Shown: one piece after another, positions 25,434 through 33,865 of the stretch
Layout: the number at the start of each line of letters is the position of its first letter
How positions within the stretch are numbered: the stretch's first letter is position 1
Source: Candidatus Buchananbacteria bacterium RIFCSPLOWO2_01_FULL_39_33
GTDB lineage: Bacteria; Patescibacteriota; Patescibacteriia; 2-01-FULL-39-33
Length of the DNA: 47,734 nucleotides
Direction: 5' to 3'
NCBI GenBank assembly: GCA_001817505.1
Contig: MHIM01000038.1
Coordinates: forward strand, 1-47,734
Program-made: the position numbers and the translations under genes
The notes under the pieces: generated by a model
The model's database searches: none
What the model was told of the DNA's origin: nothing
What the model saw: the letters and a program-made list of their open reading frames with translations, nothing else

Positions 25434-26642
25434 ATCTATAAAAATATTCCTCATACTAACAGCAATACTGTCCCAATTATATTTTTCTTGAACCATTTTT
25501 CTGGCATTTTCTACGACCCCAGCTACTATATCTTTATTGGCTGGATTTAAAATATAGTTAATTTTTTCGGCAATGCTTTTTGGATCTTTGACTTTACAAA
25601 ACCAGCCTGTCTCTCTATCGCGCAAAAAATCAGGGATGCCGCCAACCGGAGTAGCAATTACCGGTACACCAACTGACATCGCTTCCAAGAAAGCATTGCC
25701 CAAACCTTCTGATAATGAAGGACGGATAAAAATATCGGCTTGACTTAAATACTCATAAACTTGTTTATTGGAAACCTGGCCCTCTAATACTTTTTCCTCC
25801 TTATTATATTTTTTTATTATCGCTCGATCATTGATATTATTTTTTTTAATCAAACCGTCTAATTTACGTCTCAAATTACCTTCACCAATTATCTTTAAAA
25901 CAACGGGTTTATCCTGATTTTTATTAACAATGGCCATTGCTTTAATCAAATCCTCCAAACCGTTCTTTTTAACCAAACGAGAAACAGAAATAACTCTCTT
26001 TAAATCATTATTCTTAATTCTTAATTCATAATTCTTAATTGATACCCCATTCGGCACAACCCCAATCGGACATTGAGCTCCTAAATTTTCCGCTCTCTTC
26101 TTTAAAAAATTACTTATGGCCTGGATATAATCAGCTCGGCGATAAATCGCTTTATAAATCAGCCTGATTAAGAAAGTGCGCCAAAAAATATCCCACTCAC
26201 TGTCCCCTTCCTGTAAAGTTAACAGATATTTAACTGGCGGAAATTTCTTCTTAAATTTCAGGGCGGCCCAGCCGGCTTGATTGGCCATCATCGCCCAAAT
26301 CATCTGATAATTATTCTGCTGGTGAAGTTCAACCGCTTTTTTATAAGCCAGCCAAGGAAATAAATATTTATTGATTAATTTCTTCACCTCCCCCCACCCC
26401 CCCTCCCTGCCTACCGGCAGGCAGGCTTCGTAAGGAGGGGGAAATAATGAAATCCGGTAAACATTGATATTGCCAAGATGTTCAAATTCTTTTTGTCGGC
26501 CATCTAAATTAGCGGTAATCATATCAAAATCAAACTCCCCGCCCAGACGATCGGTGATTTCTTTAATCGCCACTTCAGCGCCGCCAACAAAGGGCTGATA
26601 AGCTAAAGAAAAAATTAAAATTTTTGGTAGATTGCTTTCCAT
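25410..26642 (-). CDS. GT4-family glycosyltransferase with repeat-derived insert and tail
   Basis: The 410-residue GT-B protein begins MESNLPKILIFSLAYQPFVGGAEVAIKEI and has LKRVISVSRLVKKNGLEDLIKAM and the donor site SLSEGLGNAFLEAMSVGVPVIATPVGGIPDFLRDRETGWF. Two parts are foreign to the family. PPPYEACLPVGREGGWGE near 68-85 in the N-terminal domain is coded by a palindromic repeat (26399-26441). The C-terminal VIARERK is coded by another repeat (25382-25433). Neither removes a known catalytic element. It lies 34 bases after the dehydrogenase gene and 111 bases before the fusion gene. Confidence 0.87.
   Translation of the reverse strand: MESNLPKILIFSLAYQPFVGGAEVAIKEITDRLGGEFDFDMITANLDGRQKEFEHLGNINVYRISLFPPPYEACLPVGREGGWGEVKKLINKYLFPWLAYKKAVELHQQNNYQMIWAMMANQAGWAALKFKKKFPPVKYLLTLQEGDSEWDIFWRTFLIRLIYKAIYRRADYIQAISNFLKKRAENLGAQCPIGVVPNGVSIKNYELRIKNNDLKRVISVSRLVKKNGLEDLIKAMAIVNKNQDKPVVLKIIGEGNLRRKLDGLIKKNNINDRAIIKKYNKEEKVLEGQVSNKQVYEYLSQADIFIRPSLSEGLGNAFLEAMSVGVPVIATPVGGIPDFLRDRETGWFCKVKDPKSIAEKINYILNPANKDIVAGVVENARKMVQEKYNWDSIAVSMRNIFIDVIARERK
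26399..26441. repeat. Nested palindromic repeat in frame in a GT4 gene
   Basis: Outer arms CCCCCTCC (26399-26406) and GGAGGGGG (26434-26441) enclose an inner CTGCCTACCGGCAGGCAG hairpin. On the minus strand it reads PPPYEACLPVGREGG. Confidence 0.78.
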
Positions 26643-26654
26643 TATTATTTTTGC

Positions 26655-26675
26655 TACATAACATGTTACGTAACA
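26655..26675. repeat. Short TGTTACGTAACA palindrome in an operon gap
   Basis: A perfect 12-base palindrome at 26664-26675 lies within a longer imperfect one from 26655. The core TGTTACGTA recurs in the promoter-like region at 17491-17499. It may be a small repeat or a protein-binding site; nothing distinguishes these. Confidence 0.4.
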
Positions 26676-26676
26676 A

Positions 26677-27621
26677 TTATTTTTTAATTATATCTTCACC
26701 ATAAACACTAATTAAAAGATCTAAATCCTTATTACTTTTAACCAGTAAATCAATATTCTTATTTTCCATGGCCTTAAAAACCTGCCGACTAAATTCATCA
26801 TCAAGCAATTGATTATAAAGTTTGGAAAAAGCGGCAAAATCTTTAATAAAGCAATGGCCACCGGCGCCACGGCCTGATTTATGAACCGGTTCCAGATGTA
26901 ATTCATTGAATTTTAATTTTGGCCGGCTAGCATAGTCAAATCCGGCTTCGCCGCCACTAGTGCCCGATTGATGGACCGGATTCAAATGCGTAGAGCCGAT
27001 GCGCGGATCAGCGGCCAGTGAATTGCGTATTATTGTCCAATCACAATCCAGCTTAGCCGCTAAATCGTAAAGCATATTGACGAAAATAACTTTAAAATAA
27101 AACCAATTGTTGCCGCCATATTTTATCAGTTCAGCTTCCTTAGCTGAACAAATTATTTCATAAGGCGCTCGCGGCAAAACCGCCATCACTTCAGCAGCTT
27201 TGACTCTTAAATATTCATCGTCTTTAACTATACCGATAATATTCCTGATTGGATTGGCGGCATCATAGGCGGCTGTCGCCTCGGTTAAAAATTCAGGGGA
27301 ATGAAAAACGACTATATCGGGATTTTCAATTTGGATTGACTCGGTCGTGCCTGGCAAAATAGTGGACTTAATAACCGCCACTTTTCCCGGACCGACTTTT
27401 TTAATGGCTAAGCGCAAAATAGAATCATCAAAGCCGTTTTTAGTGGTAGGAGTGGGCACGGCGATAAAAACAATATCACATTCGGCAATTTTGTCGCCAT
27501 TATGAATATGGGGCTCTTCCAACCCATAACGCACGACCTCGAAGCCGCGCCTCTCAAAATCATCAGCATAATTCTGGCCGATCCAACCTTGTCCAATAAA
27601 GCCAATTTTTTTATTTTCCAT
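26677..27621 (-). CDS. Short UDP-glucose/UDP-sugar 6-dehydrogenase-like protein
   Basis: The protein has the N-terminal Rossmann domain (KIGFIGQGWIGQNYAD, 5-20; IVFIAVPTPT, 50-59; VIKSTILPGTTE, 83-94) and central helices (AELIKYGGNNWFYFKVIFVN, 163-182) of UDP-sugar dehydrogenases. The catalytic Cys is C257 in RGAGGHCFIKD. At 314 residues it lacks the C-terminal nucleotide-binding domain of the usual 400-450-residue enzymes. Just before the cysteine it carries two similar nine-residue units, HLNPVHQSG (212-220) and HLEPVHKSG (242-250), with a repeat-like stretch between them. If active it makes a UDP-uronate for the epimerase encoded upstream, with an 11-base overlap; loss of the C-domain makes substrate binding uncertain. 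Confidence 0.85.
   Translation of the reverse strand: MENKKIGFIGQGWIGQNYADDFERRGFEVVRYGLEEPHIHNGDKIAECDIVFIAVPTPTTKNGFDDSILRLAIKKVGPGKVAVIKSTILPGTTESIQIENPDIVVFHSPEFLTEATAAYDAANPIRNIIGIVKDDEYLRVKAAEVMAVLPRAPYEIICSAKEAELIKYGGNNWFYFKVIFVNMLYDLAAKLDCDWTIIRNSLAADPRIGSTHLNPVHQSGTSGGEAGFDYASRPKLKFNELHLEPVHKSGRGAGGHCFIKDFAAFSKLYNQLLDDEFSRQVFKAMENKNIDLLVKSNKDLDLLISVYGEDIIKK
26913..26986. repeat. Repeat-like insert between duplicated segments of the dehydrogenase
   Basis: The segment between HLNPVHQSG and HLEPVHKSG codes for TSGGEAGFDYASRPKLKFNEL and contains the core GGCTTCGCC (26944-26952) shared with 11375 and 24514. The 27-base flanks agree at 21 positions by eye, so duplication, if that is the cause, is not recent. 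Confidence 0.5.
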
Positions 27622-28564
27622 AATATTGTTGATACCAAGTTAAAAATTTATCCAACCCCTCTTCTAGGCCAACTTGCGGTTCATAGCCCAGAACCTTTTT
27701 AGCTTTATCAATATTAGCATAAGTTTCTATCACCTCACCACTTTGCAACGGCAAATAATTTTTAATAGCTTTTTTATTTAACTTATTTTCTATGATAGAA
27801 ATAAAATATTCCAATTCCACCGGCTGGTTGTTCCCCAAGTTAAAAATTTCATAGCCGGAACAATTAGCCAGAGCCGAAACAATACCCGAGACAATATCAT
27901 CAATATAAGTGAAGTCCCTTTGGTGATGGCCGCCGTTGTAAACATCTATGGGCTGGCTATTTAAAATATTGCCGGTGAATTTATAATAAGCCATATCGGG
28001 ACGGCCCCAGGGACCATAAACCGTAAAAAACCTGAGCCCGAAGCAATTCAAGCCGTAAAGATGATGGTAGACATGGGCTTGGAGCTCATTGGCTTTTTTA
28101 GTGGCTGCATACAAAGAAATTGGATAATCAACCTTATCGGCTTCAGAAAACGGGATTTTAGTGTTGCCGCCATAAACCGAGGATGAAGAGGCAAAGACAA
28201 AATCCTTGATGTTATGTTGGCGAGCCAGTTCCAATAAATTATTGGTGCCGATTATGTTTGATTCTAAATAAACATCGGGATTAGTCAGCGAATACCTCAC
28301 TCCGGCTTGCGCCGCCAAATGGCAAATTTTATCAATTTTATTTTCCTCAAAAACTTTTAAAAGTCCTGCTTTATCAGCTAGGTCTAACCTGTAAACTTTA
28401 AAGTCATGTCCAGCCAAAAAATCACTAATCCTTTTTTCTTTCAACGCCGGCTCATAATAATCATTGAAATTATCCAAACCAATAATCTGATCGCCCCTTT
28501 CAAATAATTTTTTAGCAGTATTAGAACCAATAAAACCGGCGATACCGGTTATTAAGATAGTCAT
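27611..28564 (-). CDS. NAD-dependent UDP-sugar epimerase (UDP-glucuronate 4-epimerase-like)
   Basis: This 317-residue extended SDR protein opens MTILITGIAGFIGSN (Rossmann GxxGxxG) and has the catalytic pair Y152/K156 in LYAATKKANE with the SSS motif at 127-129. The segment GLDNFNDYYEPALKEKR (29-45) and GLRFFTVYGPWGRPDMAYYKF are typical of UDP-glucuronate 4-epimerases of the CapI/LspL type rather than GalE. Paired with the UDP-sugar dehydrogenase gene overlapping its 3' end, it would supply UDP-galacturonate or a related uronate. It is the first gene of the second minus-strand glycan operon, with TATAAT on the minus strand about 40 bases upstream (28603-28608). Confidence 0.9.
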   Translation of the reverse strand: MTILITGIAGFIGSNTAKKLFERGDQIIGLDNFNDYYEPALKEKRISDFLAGHDFKVYRLDLADKAGLLKVFEENKIDKICHLAAQAGVRYSLTNPDVYLESNIIGTNNLLELARQHNIKDFVFASSSSVYGGNTKIPFSEADKVDYPISLYAATKKANELQAHVYHHLYGLNCFGLRFFTVYGPWGRPDMAYYKFTGNILNSQPIDVYNGGHHQRDFTYIDDIVSGIVSALANCSGYEIFNLGNNQPVELEYFISIIENKLNKKAIKNYLPLQSGEVIETYANIDKAKKVLGYEPQVGLEEGLDKFLTWYQQYYGK

Positions 28565-28572
28565 CTTAAAAC

Positions 28573-28608
28573 TTGATAAATAATCAAATATACCTTAATA
28601 TTATTATA
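28573..28608. promoter_or_regulatory. Divergent promoter region between the epimerase and lone GT4 genes
   Basis: For the minus strand, TATAAT is at 28603-28608 without a good -35. For the plus strand, TTGATA (28573-28578) is 17 bases before TAATAT (28596-28601). Both are plausible but not consensus. Confidence 0.4.
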
Positions 28609-28633
28609 CATTTTAGAGAAAAAATCAAGACCT

Positions 28634-29863
28634 ATGGACAATAAGCAAGAACCCGCTTTCGCTAAAGCCATAGCAAGGCGCAGTAAAATTTTATATGTCA
28701 TAACCCAAGCCGAAATGGGCGGCGCCCAGCGCTACTTATACGATTTAGCCACTAGTTTTGAGGCCCAAAATTACGATATCAGCGTGGCTATCGGCCAAAG
28801 TCAAGATAAGTCGTTAATCTATCTTTTGCGCTCAAAAAACCTGCCTGTTTATGAATTAAAGCGCCTGGTTAGAGCAATCTCGCCAATTAATGACTTTTGG
28901 GCAATTTTTGAATTAAGAAAATTATACCAAAAAATCAAGCCGGATATTATTCATCTAAATAGCACCAAAGCCGGCATCATTGGCTCTTTGGCTAACCATA
29001 CTATAACTAAAATTTCTTATAAGGTGATTTATACCGCGCACGGTTGGGTCTTTAATGAACCGATGAGTAAAATTAAGAAATGGCTGTATTGGGGACTGGA
29101 AAAAATAACTTCTCGGCCCAAAGATAAAATAATTTGCGTTTCGGCTTTTGATTATCAAACAGCCATTAAATATAAAATAGCCGGCACCAAAAAATTAATA
29201 ACTATTCATAATGGCATTGATATTTCTAATATGAATTTTTTATCTAAAGAAAAGGCTTTAGATAAACTAATTAAAAACTATGAATTAACTGATTACTCTC
29301 CCACCCCCACTCATCCCCCCTCAGGCAGTGGGAGAAAAATAATCATCGGCACTATTGCTAATTTTTACAAAACTAAGGGTTTAGAATATTTAATTGGGGC
29401 TACAAAAATCTTAATATCCAATAGCCAATATCCAATATTTTTAATTATTATCGGCGATGGTGAACTTAGACCGCAATTAGAGGAGTTAATTAAAAAATAT
29501 GATTTAGAAAACAATATTATTTTAGCCGGCCGACAAGAAAACGCCTCACAATATTTAAAGGCCTTTGACATTTATGTCTCATCTTCAGTCAAAGAAGGCC
29601 TGCCTTATTCCATTTTAGAGGCCATGGCGGCCGAGTTGCCTATCATTACCACTGCGGTTGGCGGAGTACCGGAAATGATAAAAGACAATGACAACGGTTT
29701 GCTGATAGAACCGAAAAACTATAAAATTTTGGCGGAAAAAATAAAATATCTTATTGAAAACAAACCCTTAGCCCAAAGATTGGGCCAACAGGCGAGGCAG
29801 GACGTTAAAGAAAATTTTTCCAAAGAAAAAATGATCAGAGAAACTTTTAAGCAATACCAATAA
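28634..29863 (+). CDS. GT4-family glycosyltransferase, monocistronic
   Basis: The 409-residue GT-B protein has the start of its first domain at ILYVITQAEMGGAQRYLYDLA (residues 19-39) and the donor region SSSVKEGLPYSILEAMAAELPIITTAVGGVPEMI. The 17 residues before it (MDNKQEPAFAKAIARRS) are unlike the family and appear coded by a repeat (28652-28685). A second palindrome (29297-29335) codes for SPTPTHPPSGSGR at the border of the two domains, right before KIIIGTIANFYKTKGLEYLI. It is the only glycosyltransferase on the plus strand and has its own promoter region and terminator, so it may be regulated apart from the operons. Confidence 0.9.
   Translation: MDNKQEPAFAKAIARRSKILYVITQAEMGGAQRYLYDLATSFEAQNYDISVAIGQSQDKSLIYLLRSKNLPVYELKRLVRAISPINDFWAIFELRKLYQKIKPDIIHLNSTKAGIIGSLANHTITKISYKVIYTAHGWVFNEPMSKIKKWLYWGLEKITSRPKDKIICVSAFDYQTAIKYKIAGTKKLITIHNGIDISNMNFLSKEKALDKLIKNYELTDYSPTPTHPPSGSGRKIIIGTIANFYKTKGLEYLIGATKILISNSQYPIFLIIIGDGELRPQLEELIKKYDLENNIILAGRQENASQYLKAFDIYVSSSVKEGLPYSILEAMAAELPIITTAVGGVPEMIKDNDNGLLIEPKNYKILAEKIKYLIENKPLAQRLGQQARQDVKENFSKEKMIRETFKQYQ
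28652..28685. repeat. Repeat-like sequence at the 5' end of a GT4 gene
   Basis: GCTTT-CGCT-AAAGC (28655-28668) followed by CATAGCAAGGCGC. It codes for PAFAKAIARRS, upstream of the first conserved strand. Support is from wording and position; the palindrome is short. Confidence 0.5.
29297..29335. repeat. Palindromic repeat at the GT4 domain border
   Basis: TCTCCCAC (29297-29304) pairs with GTGGGAGA (29328-29335). It is read in frame as SPTPTHPPSGSG between the two domains. Confidence 0.65.
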
Positions 29864-29874
29864 TTCAAGGCCAT

Positions 29875-29904
29875 AAAAACTCCGAGACCAATCTCGGGGT
29901 TTTT
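29875..29904. terminator. Bidirectional terminator between convergent genes
   Basis: AAAAACTCCGAGA (29875-29887), loop CCAA, TCTCGGGGTTTTT (29892-29904). The A and T runs on both sides suit termination from the GT4 gene and from the minus-strand genes at 29923 onward. Confidence 0.9.
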
Positions 29905-29922
29905 ATTAAAAACCAACGATAC

Positions 29923-30282
29923 TTATTTCCTGATTCGTTGGTAGGCCAAAAGAATTATTTGCGCCAATAGCCAGGCAATGATGATTAATAAAGTTCCTAA
30001 AATTAAAAATCCAAATGGTGGATTAATTAATAAAATAATTGGTAATAAAAATAATAACCAATATATTTTAGTTTTTATTAAATTTAATAATAATGTAATG
30101 AAAAATAAATAACTTAATATAAATCCATCGATACATTCTGGACAAGTTGGTATTGGACCCAATCCAATAATTGGATTAAATATACTATAACTAAATTTAC
30201 CTACTATTTTACTAAAAATCAGTGATAATACTATAGCTAATATGAATAATATTATTTGCCACCACTTTTTTTGTATTAACAT
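29923..30282 (-). CDS. Small polytopic membrane protein, function unknown
   Basis: I do not recognise this 119-residue protein. It has about four hydrophobic helices (near 8-28, 50-68, 70-85 and 88-112), and a first loop with the motif IPTCPECIDGF, where two cysteines three apart could bind a metal or form a disulfide. The ends are basic (QKKWW; YQRIRK). Its DNA is clearly richer in A and T than its neighbours, so it may have arrived by transfer or evolve fast. It lies five bases after the hydrolase gene and ends just before a terminator, so the two form an operon. Confidence 0.7.
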   Translation of the reverse strand: MLIQKKWWQIILFILAIVLSLIFSKIVGKFSYSIFNPIIGLGPIPTCPECIDGFILSYLFFITLLLNLIKTKIYWLLFLLPIILLINPPFGFLILGTLLIIIAWLLAQIILLAYQRIRK

Positions 30283-30287
30283 AAAAT

Positions 30288-32477
30288 TTATAAATTATTC
30301 TTAATGTTTGTCAAAGCCAGTTTAATTATATCATAAGCGCGCTGGTTCATTCTATTTTTCTCAAGCATATTGTCAATAAATTCATTTATTTGTTCAAACC
30401 GCTGGTCATTTTGAAAGCCGTTTTTTAATTGCGCCAACAAGGCGTTTTTACTGCCAAAGTGGCTAAGCCAATTTTTTCGGTACATATTTTCAATTTCTTC
30501 GGTTAATTCAACCAGATTCTGAATGCTGGGATTAAGGTCGGATAAGCCCTCATTACTCACCCCAATTAGATAATTTTCAGTTTCTCCTAAAAGTATCTGG
30601 CCGTTGTACTCGCTATCAACCGCCGAGTCCTCGCCGATTAAACTGGCGCTTAATTGGTAATCGCCGTCAGCCGTGCCCTTTAAATCTATTTTATACTCCC
30701 CCTCTAAAGGGTCGGGAATAACAGCAAATTCCGGGCCATCTAAAAAACCGGTGTAAAAAGCATTGTCAATTTCATTGATGACATTACCACTGCTAAAATC
30801 CCGGCCTAATTTCTGGCCGTTGGGCGCGGTTATCAGAAAATCAGCCGGCGAAAATAGCCTGATCAGCAGGTATTTGGCAAAGCTGTTTTCTCTGAACTCT
30901 TCTGCCGGTTCCCGGCCGGTTAATTTTTGGATAATAATTTTTTGGGCGTCAGTGGCTAAGGTGTTATGGGAGCTTAAAATTGTCAGATCATTAAAATTGT
31001 CAAAGCCGGCACTGCTAAATTGCGGCGTCGTGCCGTCGCCCGGGCCGTATTCCAAGCCATGGTCGCCAAAAATGGCATCATAACCCTCTGGATAGCCATC
31101 GGCCCACTGGCCGTCAACAAAATCTTTTAAGATCACTCTTAAATAATTCAGGGTGCTGGTAGAATTATTATCGGCGATGATATTGATAAGATCAATGTCA
31201 TTTAACTTGGCTAACTGGCTGGGCTCGTTTAACAACTCCAGAAACAGATTACCGGGATAATTATCGGGGTAATTTCTTAGTTCCAAGGTTTCTTGATCGC
31301 GCAGATAACTGTAAACCGGCAAAAGTTCTTCTATTGATTTCATCGGCAATTGGCGGACATAATCAAACACGCTGCCATAACCGTTAAATTCCGCCTCTAT
31401 TTTAAATATCCTTTCATAAATAAAATCTCTTGTTGTTTGACCAATGTCTCCACTTTCCCATGTCAAATACGCTTTCGGCGCTCCCCGATGCGGCGCTCCC
31501 AAAAAAATCAATTGGTCAATATCATTTTCATAATTGCCCATTTCCACGTAAGCTCGAGCCACTAAGCCGCCCATAGAATGGCCAATAACATCCACTTTAT
31601 CGCATTGGCAGATCTCTTTTACCTCGTTGATTTTGGCTTTAAGCAGCTCGGCGCTATAGATATTGGGCAAGCGCCAGTTATAAGGAAAAGCAAACAGGGT
31701 CTCGCCTTCTTGGTAGCCGGCTGATTTAAAAGCCAGCCAGAGATTATCGTAAGTATTTAAAATCGGATCAAGTTCCCAGCCGAAACCGAAATTCCAACTC
31801 CCTAAAATTCCCGGAATGATAATCACCGGCTCGGGTTTGGCTGGCTCCGGAAAATAATCAAAATCAATTTTAAATGTTTTTAAATTTCGCTTAACATACC
31901 AGCTACTATCATAATTATACGTAAATAATCTCACTTCATCAGTAAATCTTTCTTTAGTCCAGCCACTGCTCATATAATACTCAAATAAATTGTGATTATA
32001 TAAATAACCTCCAATGGAAAGATAATTACTTGATAAATATGCATCATATCTCTTGTCTGCTTCCCAAATAAAAAATCGGTTTTCTCCCACCAGAAAGCCA
32101 GTCAGATCATTAACATTGTTGATAAATTTAAAAGATGGATCATCAATTCTACTTTCTCCATCCACTGAAAGGGGACTTAAAATTGAACTGACATTAAACG
32201 GAGAATAATATTTTCTGCTCCAGCCGGTACAAAATATCTTATCCACAGTAAAAGAAAATCTAAAATGTTCTCCATCATACCAAAATTTTTCGTCTCGGAC
32301 TAGATTTTCCAGCGGATTATACACCGCTGGACATTCTACCGGCCAAGAGTTCAGATAATCGGCGGCCTGTACCATAACTACTACCCCATTTCTATCGGCT
32401 GGTATAACAGCTAACATAAAAAATCCCGATAATACAAAAATTATCAGGATTAAAAGTTTAAAAAAATTATTTCTCAT
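30288..32477 (-). CDS. Exported LCAT/PGAP1-like alpha/beta hydrolase
   Basis: The 729-residue protein starts with a hydrophobic signal or anchor (FFKLLILIIFVLSGFFMLAVI). Residues 215-560 are an alpha/beta hydrolase: PVIIIPGILGSWNFG (218-231) forms the oxyanion region, VIGHSMGGLVARAY (297-310) holds the nucleophile S301, FLGAPHRGAP follows, and GPGDGTTP plus SSHNTLATD give the Asp and His positions of the triad. GDGTxP and the first loop point to the LCAT/phospholipase group, so an acyltransferase or lipase acting on lipids or lipoproteins outside the membrane is likely. Residues 40-210 and 570-729 are not recognised; the latter looks like a beta domain followed by helices. Confidence 0.85.
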   Translation of the reverse strand: MRNNFFKLLILIIFVLSGFFMLAVIPADRNGVVVMVQAADYLNSWPVECPAVYNPLENLVRDEKFWYDGEHFRFSFTVDKIFCTGWSRKYYSPFNVSSILSPLSVDGESRIDDPSFKFINNVNDLTGFLVGENRFFIWEADKRYDAYLSSNYLSIGGYLYNHNLFEYYMSSGWTKERFTDEVRLFTYNYDSSWYVKRNLKTFKIDFDYFPEPAKPEPVIIIPGILGSWNFGFGWELDPILNTYDNLWLAFKSAGYQEGETLFAFPYNWRLPNIYSAELLKAKINEVKEICQCDKVDVIGHSMGGLVARAYVEMGNYENDIDQLIFLGAPHRGAPKAYLTWESGDIGQTTRDFIYERIFKIEAEFNGYGSVFDYVRQLPMKSIEELLPVYSYLRDQETLELRNYPDNYPGNLFLELLNEPSQLAKLNDIDLINIIADNNSTSTLNYLRVILKDFVDGQWADGYPEGYDAIFGDHGLEYGPGDGTTPQFSSAGFDNFNDLTILSSHNTLATDAQKIIIQKLTGREPAEEFRENSFAKYLLIRLFSPADFLITAPNGQKLGRDFSSGNVINEIDNAFYTGFLDGPEFAVIPDPLEGEYKIDLKGTADGDYQLSASLIGEDSAVDSEYNGQILLGETENYLIGVSNEGLSDLNPSIQNLVELTEEIENMYRKNWLSHFGSKNALLAQLKNGFQNDQRFEQINEFIDNMLEKNRMNQRAYDIIKLALTNIKNNL

Positions 32478-32508
32478 AAAATCTCTGAGATATTTCTTGA
32501 CATGTTCT

Positions 32509-32540
32509 AAAAGTGCTCCGATTCACATCGGAGCACTTTT
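32509..32540 (-). terminator. Terminator after the surface-protein gene
   Basis: AAAAGTGCTCCGAT and ATCGGAGCACTTTT form a perfect 14-base stem around TCAC. It lies 20 bases after the stop of the gene at 32560-33828, on the minus strand, and before the start of the hydrolase gene. Confidence 0.85.
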
Positions 32541-32559
32541 TATAATTCATAGATAAACT

Positions 32560-33828
32560 TTAATCAACTACTTCTTCCAACTCTTCAGTGCCGGTAGGCA
32601 CAGCCGAAGTGGTAGTTAGGGCCTCGCCTTTGGTGTAATCGCTTTCAAAACCATTTTGGATGGTAATCAGCTTATCTTTGTATTTGGCGCTATAAAGGGC
32701 TTTAGCCACCGCATCATCGCCGCTGCTTTTGACTACTTCTTGCAAAATCTTGCCAAGAGACACCGTATAAACCCGCGGGCTATTCTGGAATTTTATCAGT
32801 TTCACTCCCGGATTAACAGTTACGTGTACACCCAAGGTTAAACCGTCAAAATCAGCTTGAGAGATAACCTTGAGGGTCTTTTTAGCTCCTTTATAGGTAA
32901 GATCGGACCAACTGCCGCTATACCAAGTCCAGAAAGTAACCGAGTTAACAAATAAATTCCTCCGGCCATTGGCATCAATATAATAAACAGCGCTGTCTTT
33001 GGCAGTTTTTATCAAATCACCCACCGCTAATCCGGCTTTCTCTAAACTGACAATATTAGTGATAATCAAATCAACCGTCTCCCCAACTAAATTATTGAAC
33101 TTAACGCTCAAGTCATTGACGCCATCACCATCCAAATCAACTTTTTTAATCTCACCTAACACCAAGTCAATTGTCACCGGAGTTGATTCCAAAATAATCT
33201 GGATTTTCTTGTTGACCGTGTCCAAACTGGAAACCTTGGCGCTATGGCTGTTATCGCTATCTTGGCTTAATGAGGTAGTGAAATTAAATTGGGTGTCTAA
33301 AGAAGTTAAAACATTTTTACTGCCACTGTCTAAACTACCAATATCGGAACCAGGCGTTGCGGTTACAGTGGTTGAGGATGTAGTAGTGGTAGCTGTTGTA
33401 GGCGTAGTGACTGTAGTTGTTGTTCCACCGCCGCCGCCGCTGGCTCCACCGCCGCCGCTACACTGCCCAGCTTGGGGAACAACAGTATAAGTGTCAGGAG
33501 CAGTAGGTAAAGTTAGAGTTAAAGTACTGCAACCAGCATCAGCGCCGGCTGAAGTAGTCGCTTTAATTGAAACCGTGCCGCCACCAGCCGGTTGTAGTTT
33601 AAAAAGAGGTGTGGAAGTTGAACCGGGATTACTGACCGTTAGAACTCCATCAGTTATGACAACGCTTTCAGCGGTGGAACCGCTTAGAACAGTTACATTA
33701 CCGCCTGTCAGCTCAACAGTGACATCGCCATCGGCGGTGAAGTCATTATTGGCTGCTTGGACGATAACCAACCAACCAAAAACCAAGGCAAGCGCTGTCA
33801 GAAAAATTACTAAAGATATTTTTCTCAT
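32560..33828 (-). CDS. Exported surface protein with C-terminal LIK/VYYI module
   Basis: This 422-residue protein has a signal peptide (residues 1-26, ending VQAAN). Residues 28-125 are beta-rich with one Cys pair (C100, C123). A Gly/Thr-rich linker follows at 123-160, then a beta domain with DLDGDGVNDL (231-240), a calcium-loop-like motif. Residues 269-401 are a module found again at the N-terminus of the S-layer-like protein at 40500-44243, including the identical stretch NLFVNSVTFWTWYSGSWS. The module is made of short units around LIK and VYY(I/V) with R or K. A role in attachment to a cell-surface polymer is an inference. No anchor or sorting signal follows. Confidence 0.82.
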   Translation of the reverse strand: MRKISLVIFLTALALVFGWLVIVQAANNDFTADGDVTVELTGGNVTVLSGSTAESVVITDGVLTVSNPGSTSTPLFKLQPAGGGTVSIKATTSAGADAGCSTLTLTLPTAPDTYTVVPQAGQCSGGGGASGGGGGTTTTVTTPTTATTTTSSTTVTATPGSDIGSLDSGSKNVLTSLDTQFNFTTSLSQDSDNSHSAKVSSLDTVNKKIQIILESTPVTIDLVLGEIKKVDLDGDGVNDLSVKFNNLVGETVDLIITNIVSLEKAGLAVGDLIKTAKDSAVYYIDANGRRNLFVNSVTFWTWYSGSWSDLTYKGAKKTLKVISQADFDGLTLGVHVTVNPGVKLIKFQNSPRVYTVSLGKILQEVVKSSGDDAVAKALYSAKYKDKLITIQNGFESDYTKGEALTTTSAVPTGTEELEEVVD

Positions 33829-33865
33829 ACGGCTAAAATTAATTAAATAAATTCCCTTGCCTTAA

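Noticed and set aside
32999-33850. Plus-strand open frames opposite the Thr/Gly-rich surface protein
   Set aside because: They are antisense shadows of a repetitive gene (runs of V and P), without start signals or domains.
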